This document shows, one piece after another, positions 1 to 9,130 of a stretch of DNA of 64,000 nucleotides. Below the pieces are notes generated by a model, which worked only from the letters and a program-made list of their open reading frames with translations, was not told the DNA's origin and did no database searches. Source of the stretch: Lewinellaceae bacterium (GTDB taxonomy: Bacteria > Bacteroidota > Bacteroidia > Chitinophagales > Saprospiraceae); assembly GCA_016713985.1 (NCBI GenBank), contig JADJOD010000020.1, positions 1-64,000 of the forward strand, written 5' to 3'. The first letter of the stretch is position 1; each line of letters opens with the position of its first letter. The position numbers were made by a program, and so were the translations under genes.

Positions 1-1615
1 CCGGGGTACTGCATTTCGTCCTGAATCTTTTGCGAGATCATAAACGAGAGATCGTCGGCGTACTGGTCGGTCACTTTGTCGGCTTCGACGATGACGCTTT
101 TGAGTCGCTGACTCGGCCTGCATGGCGAAGGCTTTGGCCACACCTTCTGGCCCATGGCGAGGTCCCCAAGTTCGCCGATACGTTTGAGGTAGTTTTCGAG
201 TATTTCGCGCCGTGCGCCTGGGCGCGCGCCGGAGATGGCGTCGCAGGCCTGGATGATGGGCGAGATGATGTTGTTCATTTCTACCTCGTCGTGGTGGGCG
301 CCCACGGCGTTGATGATGACCGGGTGTTCGCCGTATTGTTCGCATGTTCACCCACGAGTGAGTGGGAGAGTTCCGTTTCTTCTTCGGCCACTTTACCGAT
401 GTCATGGAGCAGGCCGGCGCGTTTGGCCATTTTGATCTGCTTGGGGTTCATGCCCAGTTCGGCAGCCATAATGGAGCAAAGCTCGGCGGTTTCTATGCTG
501 TGTTTGAGCAGGTTCTGGCCGTAGGAAGAGCGGAAACGCATCCGCCCGACCATCCGTACGATAGCGGGATTGAGGCCGTGAATACCGAGTTCGATGACAG
601 TGCGTTCGCCGATTTCGATGATCTGTTCTTCCAGTTGTTTGCTCACCTTAGCCACTACTTCTTCGATACGCTGCGGGTGGATGCGGCCGTCGGCGACGAG
701 GCGTTGCAGCGACAGGCGGGCGATTTCGCGGCGGATGGGGTCGAAAGAGGAGATCACGATGGCCTCGGGGGTGTCGTCCACGATGATCTCGACGCCGGTA
801 GCGGATTCGAGGGCGCGGATGTTGCGGCCTTCCCGGCCGATGATCTGGCCTTTCATATCGTCGTTTTCGAGGTTGAAAACGGACACGGTGTTTTCGATGG
901 TGAACTCTGCGGCCATGCGCTGGATCGTCTGGATAACGATCTTTTTGGCTTCTTTGTTGGCATTGAGTTTGGCCTGGCTGACGGCTTCCTTGACGATGGC
1001 CATTACTTCGGACTCGCTCTTGGCGCGGACGGCTTCGAGCAGTTGGTCCTTAGCGTCTTGTTGGGAAAGTTTGGCGATATTTTCGAGGGCTTTGATCCGT
1101 TCTTCGTTGGCGGCGTCGAGTTCTTCTTTCTTTTTTTGAACGATTTTGAGTTGTTTGTCTAAGTTTTCCCGCAAGGTGCCGAGTTCAATTTCCCGGTTTT
1201 CCAGGTCGGTTTTCCGGGCATTTACTTCGTCAATTTTGCCCTGGAACGCGTCTTGTTCTGCTTTCAGGTCTTTTTGTTGCGACAAAACCTCCATCTCCAT
1301 CTCCTTCAACTTCAGTTGGTGCTGCGTTTTTTCTGTTTCCAGCTCCTGCCGCATCTGGGCGTAGCGCTCTTTCGCCTCCTGTATTTTTTGCTGTTTGATC
1401 CGTTCGTTTTCCGCTTCCGCTTTTCCCACGATCTTTTCGGCTTTTACAGCCGCTTCGTCTTCCATTCGTTTGGCGGTCAGGCGGGCTTCCTGAATAGCGA
1501 GGTCGGCTTGGCGATTGCTTTCTTCCACACGCTTTTTATTGCTTTGTGATGCGAAGAAGTAAGCTGCAATACCGCCTATGACCAGCCCTATGATGAGTCC
1601 TGTAACGATTTCCAT
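1..1615 (-). CDS. rny: Ribonuclease Y (3' end outside window; frame broken three times)
   Basis: Membrane-anchored endoribonuclease that initiates mRNA decay. From the start at 1615 the protein shows an N-terminal membrane helix (about residues 4-22), a long charged coiled coil (about 25-200), a KH RNA-binding domain with GQIIGREGRNIRALE, and the HD metal motif GLLHDIGKV near residue 400. The reading frame then shifts near 341 (after SLVGEH), near 147 and near 105-116, yet translation in the other frames recovers conserved RNase Y sequence (AVGAHHDEVE, then GARPGARREILENY, then VIVEADKVTDQ and DEMQYP). The last roughly 15-20 residues are beyond the window edge. The first two shifts look like one lost base in a G/C pair, so sequencing error is likelier than a pseudogene. 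Last gene of the pheT-zapA-rny minus-strand group. Confidence 0.93.
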
Positions 1616-1629
1616 AAAACGTTGTCAAT

Positions 1630-1780
1630 TAAGTGGTTAACTTATGTATAGCATAAGCCGTCAACCTCTGCTGACAGCTCTTGGTTTTTGTTTTTGCGTG
1701 CCGGTTGTCGCGACAGGAGCTCGCTTCGGGCGGCTTCCCGGCTCACGGAAAGGACAGATCAGGATGTGGAATGGAAAAAC
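1630..1780 (-). ncRNA. Candidate structured RNA (6S-like) between zapA and rny
   Basis: This gap between zapA and rny is about 165 bases and has no convincing ORF. Read on the minus strand it contains a GAGC...GCTC hairpin around 1720-1750 and a short CTTATG/CATAAG hairpin around 1643-1659. In many bacteria 6S RNA (ssrS) is the gene directly downstream of zapA, so position is the main argument. I could not demonstrate the full closing stem and central bubble by eye. It could equally be an untranslated leader of rny. Confidence 0.3.
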
Positions 1781-2053
1781 TCAGGCCGGATGCAACTGCT
1801 GGTCGGCAGGTTCCGGGACGGGCGGGCGGGTGGCGCGGTGAAGTTCCACGGCGTAGGTAAGCAACGTTAAAGCAAGGCAATCCTGGTTATCTCTCGATGT
1901 CTGGGCGGCTTTAAAAGCGGCCGTTTTATCGTTGATCTCTTTTTCCAGCCGGTGCACGAGTGCTTCATCTGCCGCATTGATCTTGAGCAAATAAGGCCGG
2001 CCGGCAATCAGGACGGTTACCTGGATATGATTAAGTTGCTGTTCGTTAGCCAT
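1781..2053 (-). CDS. zapA: Cell division protein ZapA
   Basis: Small (90 aa) FtsZ-ring-associated protein, the usual size for the family. The N-terminal half has the ZapA beta-strand pattern (IQVTVLIAGRPYLLKI), followed by AADEALVHRLEKEINDK and a helical segment ending in LTLLTYAVELHR, consistent with the dimerising coiled coil. The Pro-rich tail (RPPVPEPADQQLHPA) is not conserved. ZapA stabilises FtsZ protofilament bundles in the cytoplasm. It lies 212 bases downstream of pheT on the same strand, the arrangement often seen in Bacteroidota. Confidence 0.88.
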   Translation of the reverse strand: MANEQQLNHIQVTVLIAGRPYLLKINAADEALVHRLEKEINDKTAAFKAAQTSRDNQDCLALTLLTYAVELHRATRPPVPEPADQQLHPA

Positions 2054-2265
2054 TTCTTGCGCACTCCTTCCTTTGTCAGGAGCGGATTTGGGATGAATAG
2101 TTACTTGAAAAGAGGTAATGATTCAACTCAAATTTCCCTTATGTCAAAAACCGGGCCTCTTTTTTTGTGCTACCCTCCGTTCCGCTCCACCTTTTCCATT
2201 CAACTAAAAGGGATTGAAGTAGTTGAGATCGGTTCGTTTCAACCGGTCCGACTATTTCAGCCTGT

Positions 2266-4773
2266 TCAACCCTTTCTGATTATCGCGTTCAACTTAGTTT
2301 CAAATACCTGTTGCAACTGCTGCATCAGGTGGTCTATTTCTTTGTCTTGCAAGGTTTTTTCAGGGTCTTCAAAAGTAAAACTGACGGCACAGGATTTTTT
2401 TCCGGCGCCGAGTTTTTGTTCGTCTTCAAAAACATCAAACAAGTTGACGTCTTTTAACAGTTTTTTGGCCGTCTTGTTGGCCAATTGGCGAATTTCCCCA
2501 AAAGCAACGCCCTTGTCGAGCAAAAGAGCCAGGTCGCGCCGTACAACGGGGTATTTGTTCAGTTCGGCAAATTGTATCTTGTTTCCGGCCAGCGCCTTCA
2601 GCACGTTTTCGAAGTGAAAATCGGCAAAAAACACCGGGTTTTTGATATCCATTTTTTTCAACAAAGCGGGAAGTACCGCTCCGAAGGTCACCAGTTCCTG
2701 TGTGCCCCGGTGGTATTTCAGGGCATAACGGAACGGCGGCTCCTGTATAATCGATTCCTGGTAGCCGGCCATGCCCAGGCGGGCGAGCAGGTTTTGAACG
2801 ATGGGTTTGAGGGTGTAATAGTCCGCCATTTTTTTAGCGGACGGCTGCCAGCTCTCCGCACTGTGTGCGCCGGTGACCAAAACAGTCAGGCGCATCGTTT
2901 CTATAAAGGCATTGTGCAAACTTTCCTCCCCCCGGCCCCCCTCCGAAGGGGGATAGCCCTGCGCGCCGTCCGCCGTCCGCCGTCCATAACTTTTCCCAAA
3001 TTCAAACAGGCGCAAGTCGGGGTTTTGCCGGTTCTGGTTGCGCTGCACGGTCTCGAGGCCGCTGAACAGGAGCGACGGGCGCAGACAATCCAGCCCCTGG
3101 TTGGCGGAGTTGTGAATAAACACCAATTGTTCTTTTTCCAGCGGAAACGGCGCATCGGGGCCGAGGTAATAAGCCGAGTTGGACAACGACATGCCCATAC
3201 ACTCGTTAAATCCGCTGGCGGCGAGAAAATCGGCGGCTAAGTTGCGCATCGCGTCGGGATTGGGGCGCTGTTGTATCTCTATGCTGGAACGGATTTGCGC
3301 GGGGATCGGGACCTTGTCTAAGCCGTAAACGCGCAATACTTCCTCCACGATGTCCGCTTCCCGGATGACGTCGGGTTTGTTGGTCGGAACAATTGCGCTG
3401 AAGCCGGAATCCGTTTCGTTTTCAACGCCTATTTCGAGGGCGGCGAGGATGTTTTTTACTTTTTCTTTGGGCAAATTTTCCCCGATCAACGCATTGATAC
3501 GCGTGTATTCAACCGGTATCCGCGCGGGCATTACGGGTTTGGAATACATATCCACTACCGGGGAAGCGATGTTCCCGCCGGCCAGTTGGAGTATCAGTTG
3601 TGCGGCGCGCCGGAGCGCTATCAGGCACCCGTTCGGGTCGACCCCTTTTTCAAATGACCAGGCTGAATCGGTGCGCAGGTTGTGGCGCAACATGGTGCGG
3701 CGAATCCATCCGGCGTTAAAAAAGGCGCTTTCCAGGAAAATATCGGTCGTTTTATCGGTAACGCCGCTATCGAAGCCGCCGAATACGCCGCCGATACACA
3801 TGGGATTGGATTCGCCGTCGCAGATCATCAGGTCTTCGGCGAAAAGTTTGCGTTCCGTTTCGTCCAAGGATTTGAAAGCGGTGCCTGCCGGCAGGGTTTT
3901 GACCTGTATTTTCCCACCTTTTATTTTCGCCAGGTCGAAGGCGTGCAGCGGCTGGCCCAGTTCCATACGCACGTAGTTGGTCACGTCCACCACGTTGTTG
4001 ATGGGGCGCTGGCCGACGGCGAGCAGCCGGTTTTTGATCCAGTCGGGACTTTCCCCGACCCGGATGCCGCGGATCACCACGCCGGTATACCGCGGGCAGG
4101 CTTCTTCATTCGAGACGACTACTTCAAATACCTGTCCGGCAGTGGGCATTTCGGTGCTTTCGGGATAACGAATCCGGATGTCCCGGCTCTCATGCACCCG
4201 CAGATAGGCGGCGAGGTCGCGGGCAACCCCCTGGTGGTTGGTCGCGTCGGCCCGGTTGGGTGTGAGGCCGATCTCGACGACCGTGTCGGCGTCCATCTGA
4301 AGATAATGTGCTGCGGTGATGCCCAGGGCGGTGGTGGCCGGCAATATCATGATGCCGGAATGGTCGTGCCCGATACCGAGTTCGTCCTGTGCGCAGATCA
4401 TACCCTGCGAGGGCACACCTTTCACTTTTCTTTCGCCGATGGCAAAAAGTTGGCCGTCTTTACTAAAAACATTGGCACCGGGTAGTGCTACAAAGACTTT
4501 TTGGCCGCTTGCGACATTTGGAGCGCCGCAAACGATGGATCGGATAACGCCGTCACCCACATCTACTTTGGTGGCTGAAAGGTGATCGGTCTCAGGTATA
4601 CGTTCACACTCCAGAACGTGCCCGGTGACCACTTTATCCAGGTCAACAGGCGAGGGTTTGACGTCTTCCCAGCCTTCCACTTCAAGTCCCAGCGATGTCA
4701 GTATGTCGGCAATTTCAGCGGTTGATTTATCTAAGTCGAGAAAATCTCGAAGCCAATTCAGCGAAACCTTCAT
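2266..4773 (-). CDS. pheT: Phenylalanine--tRNA ligase beta subunit
   Basis: Beta chain of the alpha2-beta2 PheRS that charges tRNA-Phe. The 835 residues carry, in order, a tRNA-binding OB domain (about 40-150, VTGHVLECERIPETDHLS), the B3/B4 editing domain (about 210-390), the B5 domain (about 400-480), a catalytic-like core, and the C-terminal FDX-ACB anticodon-binding domain (about 737-835, KYPVVRRDLALLLD). Length is typical of the family with a small excess. The excess is a Gly/Arg-rich insert (GRRTADGAQGYPPSEGGRGEE) encoded by 2937-2990, where a CCGTCCR heptamer array and a GC-rich palindrome sit in frame. The catalytic alpha subunit pheS is not in the window. The start at 4773 follows a clear -7 element at 4843-4850. 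Confidence 0.97.
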   Translation of the reverse strand: MKVSLNWLRDFLDLDKSTAEIADILTSLGLEVEGWEDVKPSPVDLDKVVTGHVLECERIPETDHLSATKVDVGDGVIRSIVCGAPNVASGQKVFVALPGANVFSKDGQLFAIGERKVKGVPSQGMICAQDELGIGHDHSGIMILPATTALGITAAHYLQMDADTVVEIGLTPNRADATNHQGVARDLAAYLRVHESRDIRIRYPESTEMPTAGQVFEVVVSNEEACPRYTGVVIRGIRVGESPDWIKNRLLAVGQRPINNVVDVTNYVRMELGQPLHAFDLAKIKGGKIQVKTLPAGTAFKSLDETERKLFAEDLMICDGESNPMCIGGVFGGFDSGVTDKTTDIFLESAFFNAGWIRRTMLRHNLRTDSAWSFEKGVDPNGCLIALRRAAQLILQLAGGNIASPVVDMYSKPVMPARIPVEYTRINALIGENLPKEKVKNILAALEIGVENETDSGFSAIVPTNKPDVIREADIVEEVLRVYGLDKVPIPAQIRSSIEIQQRPNPDAMRNLAADFLAASGFNECMGMSLSNSAYYLGPDAPFPLEKEQLVFIHNSANQGLDCLRPSLLFSGLETVQRNQNRQNPDLRLFEFGKSYGRRTADGAQGYPPSEGGRGEESLHNAFIETMRLTVLVTGAHSAESWQPSAKKMADYYTLKPIVQNLLARLGMAGYQESIIQEPPFRYALKYHRGTQELVTFGAVLPALLKKMDIKNPVFFADFHFENVLKALAGNKIQFAELNKYPVVRRDLALLLDKGVAFGEIRQLANKTAKKLLKDVNLFDVFEDEQKLGAGKKSCAVSFTFEDPEKTLQDKEIDHLMQQLQQVFETKLNAIIRKG
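2937..2986. repeat. Heptamer array plus GC palindrome inside pheT
   Basis: Three 7-base units (CCGTCCG, CCGTCCG, CCGTCCA) at 2966-2986 follow a CCCCCT/AGGGGG hairpin at 2937-2952. The last unit is identical to the unit of the arrays around the IVP gene at 21.5 kb. Three units make 21 bases, or seven codons, so this part preserves the pheT frame. Confidence 0.75.
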
Positions 4774-4842
4774 TATTCCTCAAAATACATTTCCCGTGCT
4801 TGTTTGCGCGGGGTTCCGGTTAACGGGTTGTAACAAGTTGGG

Positions 4843-4850
4843 CAAAAGTA
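4843..4850 (-). promoter_or_regulatory. Promoter -7 element of pheT
   Basis: On the minus strand this reads TACTTTTG, an exact match to the Bacteroidota -7 consensus TAnnTTTG, about 70 bases before the pheT start. A T-rich TTTA lies about 20 bases further upstream in the -33 position. Confidence 0.6.
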
Positions 4851-4877
4851 GCGAGAATCTGGAATAATTATAAAAAA

Positions 4878-5007
4878 GGTTTCAGGGTTTCAGAGGTTTC
4901 AGAGGTTTCAGTGGTTTCAGGGTTTCAGGGTTTCAGGGTTTCAGGGTTTCACACTACCACAACCCTGAAACCTTGAAACCTCTGAAACCCTGAAACCTCT
5001 GAAACCC
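4878..5007 (-). terminator. Inverted GGTTTCAG arrays ending fumC transcription
   Basis: The left block (4878-4950) is about nine copies of GGTTTCAG with an extra A or T between some units. The right block (about 4961-5007) is the complementary unit CTGAAACC, and it abuts the fumC stop codon at 5008-5010. Transcribed leftward from fumC, the blocks fold into a long imperfect hairpin followed by CCTTTTTTATAATT, the layout of an intrinsic terminator. It ends before the pheT promoter. Confidence 0.7.
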
Positions 5008-6402
5008 TTACCTCCCCACCATATCTTCCGGTTTCACCCACGCATCAAACTCTTCTGCCGTGAGATAACCCAGTTTGATGGCGGTTTCTTTCAGCGTCGA
5101 ACCTTCGCGGTGGGCTGTCTGGGCGATTTCGGCGGCTTTGTAATAGCCGATTTTGGTGTTCAGCGCCGTCACCAGCATGAGAGAATTGTTGACGTGTTTC
5201 CGGATGTTGTCGTGCAGGGGTTCGATGCCGACGGCGCATTTGTCGTTGAACGACACGCAGGCTTCGCCGATGAGCCGGGCCGAGTGCAGGAAATTGTAGA
5301 TCATCACCGGCTTGAAGACGTTGAGTTCGAAATGGCCGTTCGAGCCGCCGATGTTGATGGCTACGTCGTTGCCCATCACCTGGGCGGCAACCATCGTAAG
5401 TGCTTCACATTGTGTGGGGTTCACCTTGCCGGGCATGATGCTTGAGCCCGGTTCGTTGTCGGGGATAAAAATTTCGCCGATGCCGGAACGTGGGCCCGAA
5501 GACAACATCCGCACGTCGTTGGCGATTTTCATGAGGCTGACCGCTACCGTTTTCAGGGCGCCGTGGGCTTCCACGATGCCGTCGTGTGCGGCGAGGGCTT
5601 CAAATTTGTTGGGCGCCGTGACAAACGGCAAACCCGTGAGCGCGGCGATATGACGCGCCACGTTTTCAGAATATCCTTTCGGCGTGTTGATGCCGGTGCC
5701 AACGGCCGTGCCGCCGAGTGCAAGTTCGGAAAGGTGGGTCAGCGAATTACGCACGGCGCGCAGGCCGTGGTCCAGTTGGGCGGCGTAACCCGAAAACTCC
5801 TGCCCGAGGGTCAGCGGCGTGGCGTCCATGAAGTGGGTGCGGCCGATCTTTACCACGTCCATAAAGGCTTCGGACTTGGCTTTCAAGGTGTCGCGCAGTT
5901 TTTCCAGGCCCGGAATGGTCACTTCCACCAACATTTTATAGGCCGAAATGTGCATGGCGGTAGGGGAGGTGTCGTTGCTGGACTGCGACTTGTTCACGTC
6001 GTCGTTCGGATGCACAAATTTATGCTCGTCGGTCAGTTGGCCGCCGTTCAGGACGTGGGCGCGGTAGGCGATGACCTCGTTGGCGTTCATGTTGCTTTGG
6101 GTGCCGGAACCGGTTTGCCAGACGACGAGCGGGAATTGTTCGTCTAATTTGCCTTCCAGGATTTCGTCGCATACCCGGGCGATGAGGTCGCATTTTTCTT
6201 TGGGCAATACCCCCGCTTCCAGGTTGGTAAGTGCGGCGGCTTTTTTCAAATAGGCGAATGCGCGGATGATCTCGATGGGCATCCGGTTGGTGTCGCGGGC
6301 AATTTTAAAGTTCTCGATGGAACGCTGCGTTTGCGCGCCCCAGTATACGTGGGCGGGCACCTGCACTTTGCCCATGGTGTCTTTTTCTATCCTGAAGTCC
6401 AT
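5008..6402 (-). CDS. fumC: Fumarate hydratase class II
   Basis: Interconverts fumarate and L-malate in the TCA cycle; iron-independent homotetramer. The 464 aa length is standard. The signature loop GSSIMPGKVNPTQCEA is intact (about residues 315-330), as are TGSGTQSNMNANEV (about 98-111), SSNDTSPTAMH (about 139-149) and GRTHFMDATPLTLGQE (about 184-199), which form the composite active site. No frame disruption. The stop codon directly adjoins the GGTTTCAG array, and a partial GAGTGATT-type array lies just upstream of the start (about 6404-6430). Confidence 0.97.
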   Translation of the reverse strand: MDFRIEKDTMGKVQVPAHVYWGAQTQRSIENFKIARDTNRMPIEIIRAFAYLKKAAALTNLEAGVLPKEKCDLIARVCDEILEGKLDEQFPLVVWQTGSGTQSNMNANEVIAYRAHVLNGGQLTDEHKFVHPNDDVNKSQSSNDTSPTAMHISAYKMLVEVTIPGLEKLRDTLKAKSEAFMDVVKIGRTHFMDATPLTLGQEFSGYAAQLDHGLRAVRNSLTHLSELALGGTAVGTGINTPKGYSENVARHIAALTGLPFVTAPNKFEALAAHDGIVEAHGALKTVAVSLMKIANDVRMLSSGPRSGIGEIFIPDNEPGSSIMPGKVNPTQCEALTMVAAQVMGNDVAINIGGSNGHFELNVFKPVMIYNFLHSARLIGEACVSFNDKCAVGIEPLHDNIRKHVNNSLMLVTALNTKIGYYKAAEIAQTAHREGSTLKETAIKLGYLTAEEFDAWVKPEDMVGR

Positions 6403-6443
6403 TGTATGAAGGAGTGATTGAGTGAATGGGTATTTTAATGCGC

Positions 6444-6451
6444 CAAAGGTA
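6444..6451 (-). promoter_or_regulatory. Promoter -7 element of fumC
   Basis: Reads TACCTTTG on the minus strand, an exact TAnnTTTG match, about 42 bases before the fumC start. The -33 region is weaker (TTTC at about 6475-6478). Confidence 0.55.
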
Positions 6452-6622
6452 AAAGGAGCGAAGATGCCGTTGGCGAAACTTTTAACGGTTGTTCAAAATA
6501 ACAGGGTAAAAAATATTTTTTCCAAATACGGCACATTTCCCGGGAACTTTTCCCGCTCCCCCTTGCGTTCCCCCAAAATGTCGGTGAACTTTGCGGCTCC
6601 GACTCACTAAAACCAACCGAAG

Positions 6623-7261
6623 ATGGCTACATTAACTACCATGGCAAACGAAACGGTACGAACGCGTTATGACCGGATCTTCGAGCAGGAATTTTTCCCG
6701 CTCATGGATGCCGTTTATACCTTCGCTTACCGCCTGACCGGCGACGCGACGCAGGCCGAGGACCTTGTACAGGAGGTGTATCTGAAAGCATGGCGCTTCC
6801 TGGGACGTTATGAAGAAGGCACCAACGCCAAAGCATGGCTCTTCCGGATCTGCCGCAATGCCTTTATCAACGAGTATCGCACGAAAAAAAGCCGTCCGTA
6901 TAAAGTGGACTACGAAGACATCGTCGTTTACCACAACGACGACGATCCGGTGGCTCCGCGGTATTTCGGCCTGCACGAAGAAATGGGCAACAAGCTCATG
7001 GGCGATGAAGTAACCCTCGCCATTAATTCCCTTTCGCCGGCTTTCCGGACAGTGGTGCTGCTCGACCTCGAAGATTTTACGTACGAGGAAATTGCCGCCA
7101 TCCTGGAAATCCCGATCGGAACCGTCCGCTCCCGACTGCACCGCGCCCGCAACGTGCTCGCAGAAAAACTCCGGGGATACGCAGAAGCCCAGGGTTTCAA
7201 TGTGCAGGACGACGACGATCAGGCACATCCGGTCGAAAACACAAACGACGTCACCGCATGA
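6623..7261 (+). CDS. RNA polymerase sigma factor, ECF/sigma-70 family
   Basis: 212 aa. Region 2 is clear at about residues 30-95 (FAYRLTGDATQAEDLVQEVY and AWLFRICRNAFINEYR), and the region 4 helix-turn-helix at about 140-190 (YEEIAAILEIPIGTVRSRLH). An acidic tail (VQDDDDQAHPVEN) ends the protein. Regions 1 and 3 are absent, as expected for an ECF factor directing core polymerase to a regulon. ATG at 6641 is an alternative start in the same frame. The gene ends at its own terminator (7268-7315). The next small ORF could encode a partner anti-sigma factor, but that is inferred from position and weak similarity. Confidence 0.93.
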   Translation: MATLTTMANETVRTRYDRIFEQEFFPLMDAVYTFAYRLTGDATQAEDLVQEVYLKAWRFLGRYEEGTNAKAWLFRICRNAFINEYRTKKSRPYKVDYEDIVVYHNDDDPVAPRYFGLHEEMGNKLMGDEVTLAINSLSPAFRTVVLLDLEDFTYEEIAAILEIPIGTVRSRLHRARNVLAEKLRGYAEAQGFNVQDDDDQAHPVENTNDVTA

Positions 7262-7267
7262 AACAGA

Positions 7268-7315
7268 GGGTTTACCCGGAACGGCTCAACGCCCGCGGTA
7301 AACCCTTTTCTTTTG
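7268..7315 (+). terminator. Intrinsic terminator of the sigma factor gene
   Basis: The stem GGGTTTACC (7268-7276) pairs with GGTAAACCC (7297-7305) and is followed by TTTTCTTTT. Confidence 0.8.
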
Positions 7316-7553
7316 AACCATTTTAAAAAACGTTTTTAACAGGTCAACGTCTTATCGCGGTTCCACACACCAAATCGGGTGTGTTCCCGTCCAAACCCAA
7401 TCCGTCATGCAGTACGAACCAATCAAATGGCAACCAGTATCCTGTACCACTCCGGAAGGCAACCGGAGCAGGGGGGCTGGCGTGCCCGGCTTCATGACAG
7501 ACGGCCCGGACGGCAGCAAAACCGGCGATCAAACGTTGACGCAAACATTCAGC

Positions 7554-7817
7554 ATGATGAAAAGTCCTCGCAAACAAAACAGCAACACCGCCGGCACCGT
7601 CAGAACCGGGATCCCCTTTGCTGCCGACCTCTGTCACGAAGATGCCCTTCCTCGTTTTTACGAGCAACAACCCTCCGACCATTCATCCCCCCGGGAAATC
7701 CCCTTGCCAGAAGAAGAATCTTTCCGCATATTTCTCAACAGCAGGTTATCCAAACACAAAGCCTCCCAGGCGCTTAAAGAAAAAATACGAAGTTCGATCG
7801 AGCATCGCGAAATCTGA
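7554..7817 (+). CDS. Small hypothetical protein, possible anti-sigma-like factor
   Basis: Encodes 87 aa from ATG at 7554; an in-frame ATG at 7407 would add a Gly/Pro-rich N-terminus that looks non-coding. The C-terminal part (ESFRIFLNSRLSKHKASQAL, then KEKIRSSIEH) resembles the end of short zf-HC2-type proteins that follow ECF sigma genes in Bacteroidota. The zinc-finger H-x3-C-x2-C motif of that family is absent; only a single CHED is visible. A strong terminator 46 bases after the stop supports a real transcription unit. Function is not established. Confidence 0.45.
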   Translation: MMKSPRKQNSNTAGTVRTGIPFAADLCHEDALPRFYEQQPSDHSSPREIPLPEEESFRIFLNSRLSKHKASQALKEKIRSSIEHREI

Positions 7818-7862
7818 AACACTTCCTTTCATTCCCTGCTTTTTTCCCTTTTTATTGCCCGT

Positions 7863-7902
7863 TCGCCGGAGGATTCATCTGAAATCGCTCCGGCGATTTT
7901 TA
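7863..7902 (+). terminator. Intrinsic terminator after the small ORF
   Basis: TCGCCGGAG (7863-7871) pairs with CTCCGGCGA (7888-7896), followed by TTTTTA. Confidence 0.8.
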
Positions 7903-7903
7903 T

Positions 7904-8217
7904 GCCGGTGCCTGCGCCGGCCCTCAGCCCTATTTCTTAATCCTAACTTTACGCAGGCTTAACACCCGCGGGCGCCCGCCGGGGTACTTTTGTGTCGACA
8001 AACCGCAAAAATCGCCGTGTTATGAAAAACCACCCGCGCCTGCCTGCTCCTTCTGCTCATTCCCTGTTCGGTCGCATTTTTCGCCCCGGCACACTTCGCG
8101 CTGTGCCCCGGGCTTCTACCGGAATGACCCGCTTTTCCCGGGCGCGGGATTTATACGATCCTTTCCTGCTGTATACCGTACATCGCCCTTTTTAGCAATA
8201 ACTGCCGTCTTTCAAGC
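7904..8217 (+). other. Intergenic region with promoter and GC palindrome
   Basis: TACTTTTG at 7985-7992 is a perfect -7 element, probably serving the downstream phosphoesterase. A palindrome CCCCGGCACA/TGTGCCCCGG spans about 8083-8113. A 57-codon ORF at 8022-8195 lacks family features. If one A of the AAAAA run near 8026 were extra, the other frame would give MKTTRACLLLLLIPCS, a lipoprotein-like signal peptide, stopping soon after. I cannot decide whether a small peptide is made here. Confidence 0.4.
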
Positions 8218-9078
8218 ATGAAACGCGACCTCGACATTGTAGTCATCTCCGACATCCACCTGGGCACTTACGGTTGCCATGCCCGTGAGCTGCACAATTA
8301 CCTGAAAAGTATTCAGCCCCGGACCCTGATCCTCAACGGGGACATCTTCGACATCTGGTATTTCAAAAAAAGTTATTTTCCCAAAGACCACATGGAAGTG
8401 GTGCGCCGGCTGCTAAAAATGTCGGTGAACGGCACCAAGGTGTATTACCTCACCGGCAATCACGACGACCTGCTGCGCAAGTTTGGCGAAATGTCGTTCG
8501 GGCTCATCCACCTGCGCAACAAATTAGTGTTTCAGGTAGACGGCAAAACGCACTGGGTATTCCACGGCGACGTCTTCGACGCGAGTGTACAACGCGCGCG
8601 CTGGCTGGCGAAACTGGGCGGAGAAGGTTACGACCTGCTCATACGTATCAACCGGACGATCAACGGATTGAGAAGATTATTCGGTTTTGCACCCGTATCG
8701 TTTGCCGCGCGGGTAAAAAAAGGGGTAAAAAGCGCCGTCAAATACATCGGCGATTTTGAAGACACCGCCATCCGAATCGCCGCCGAAAAAGAGTACGACT
8801 CCGTCATCTGCGGGCATATCCACCAGCCGCAAATGCGCGAAGTGACGGCGGAAAACGGCAAAACGGTGACCTACATGAACAGCGGCGACTGGGTGGAACA
8901 CCTCACCGCGCTGGAATTCTCCAACGGGAAATGGTCGATGTACAAATACGATGAAACGGAGTTCGACGTGCTGAACCCCCGCTTGCAGGTGAACGAGCCG
9001 GAGCCCAAAGTATACACCCTCCGCCGCGACGAGGTATTGCCGGGTTTGAATGACCTGGCGGCGTTTGAGGTGATCTGA
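8218..9078 (+). CDS. UDP-2,3-diacylglucosamine diphosphatase-like metallophosphoesterase
   Basis: Calcineurin-like phosphoesterase (286 aa) with the full two-metal motif set: SDIHLG (residues 11-16), NGDIFD (about 40-45), GNHDD (about 81-85), HGDVFD (about 117-122), and GHIHQP (about 201-206). The order and spacing match the LpxH family, which cleaves UDP-2,3-diacylglucosamine in lipid A synthesis, with an extra C-terminal 50 residues common in Bacteroidota homologues. No signal peptide, so cytoplasmic or peripheral to the inner membrane. Substrate is inferred from family. A transcription terminator follows at 9131-9180. Confidence 0.85.
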   Translation: MKRDLDIVVISDIHLGTYGCHARELHNYLKSIQPRTLILNGDIFDIWYFKKSYFPKDHMEVVRRLLKMSVNGTKVYYLTGNHDDLLRKFGEMSFGLIHLRNKLVFQVDGKTHWVFHGDVFDASVQRARWLAKLGGEGYDLLIRINRTINGLRRLFGFAPVSFAARVKKGVKSAVKYIGDFEDTAIRIAAEKEYDSVICGHIHQPQMREVTAENGKTVTYMNSGDWVEHLTALEFSNGKWSMYKYDETEFDVLNPRLQVNEPEPKVYTLRRDEVLPGLNDLAAFEVI

Positions 9079-9130
9079 AACCATGGGACAACACAAACCC
9101 GGAGCCGGGAATAAATGATTGTACCCATAC

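Noticed and set aside
4878..5007. CRISPR-like array
   Set aside because: Units are 7-8 bases in tandem with no unique spacers and an inverted second block, unlike CRISPR direct repeats; no cas genes nearby.
7992..8195. 67-codon ORF starting with MSTNRKNRRV
   Set aside because: Begins inside the -7 element and has no domain; a shifted signal-peptide-like reading is too short to support.
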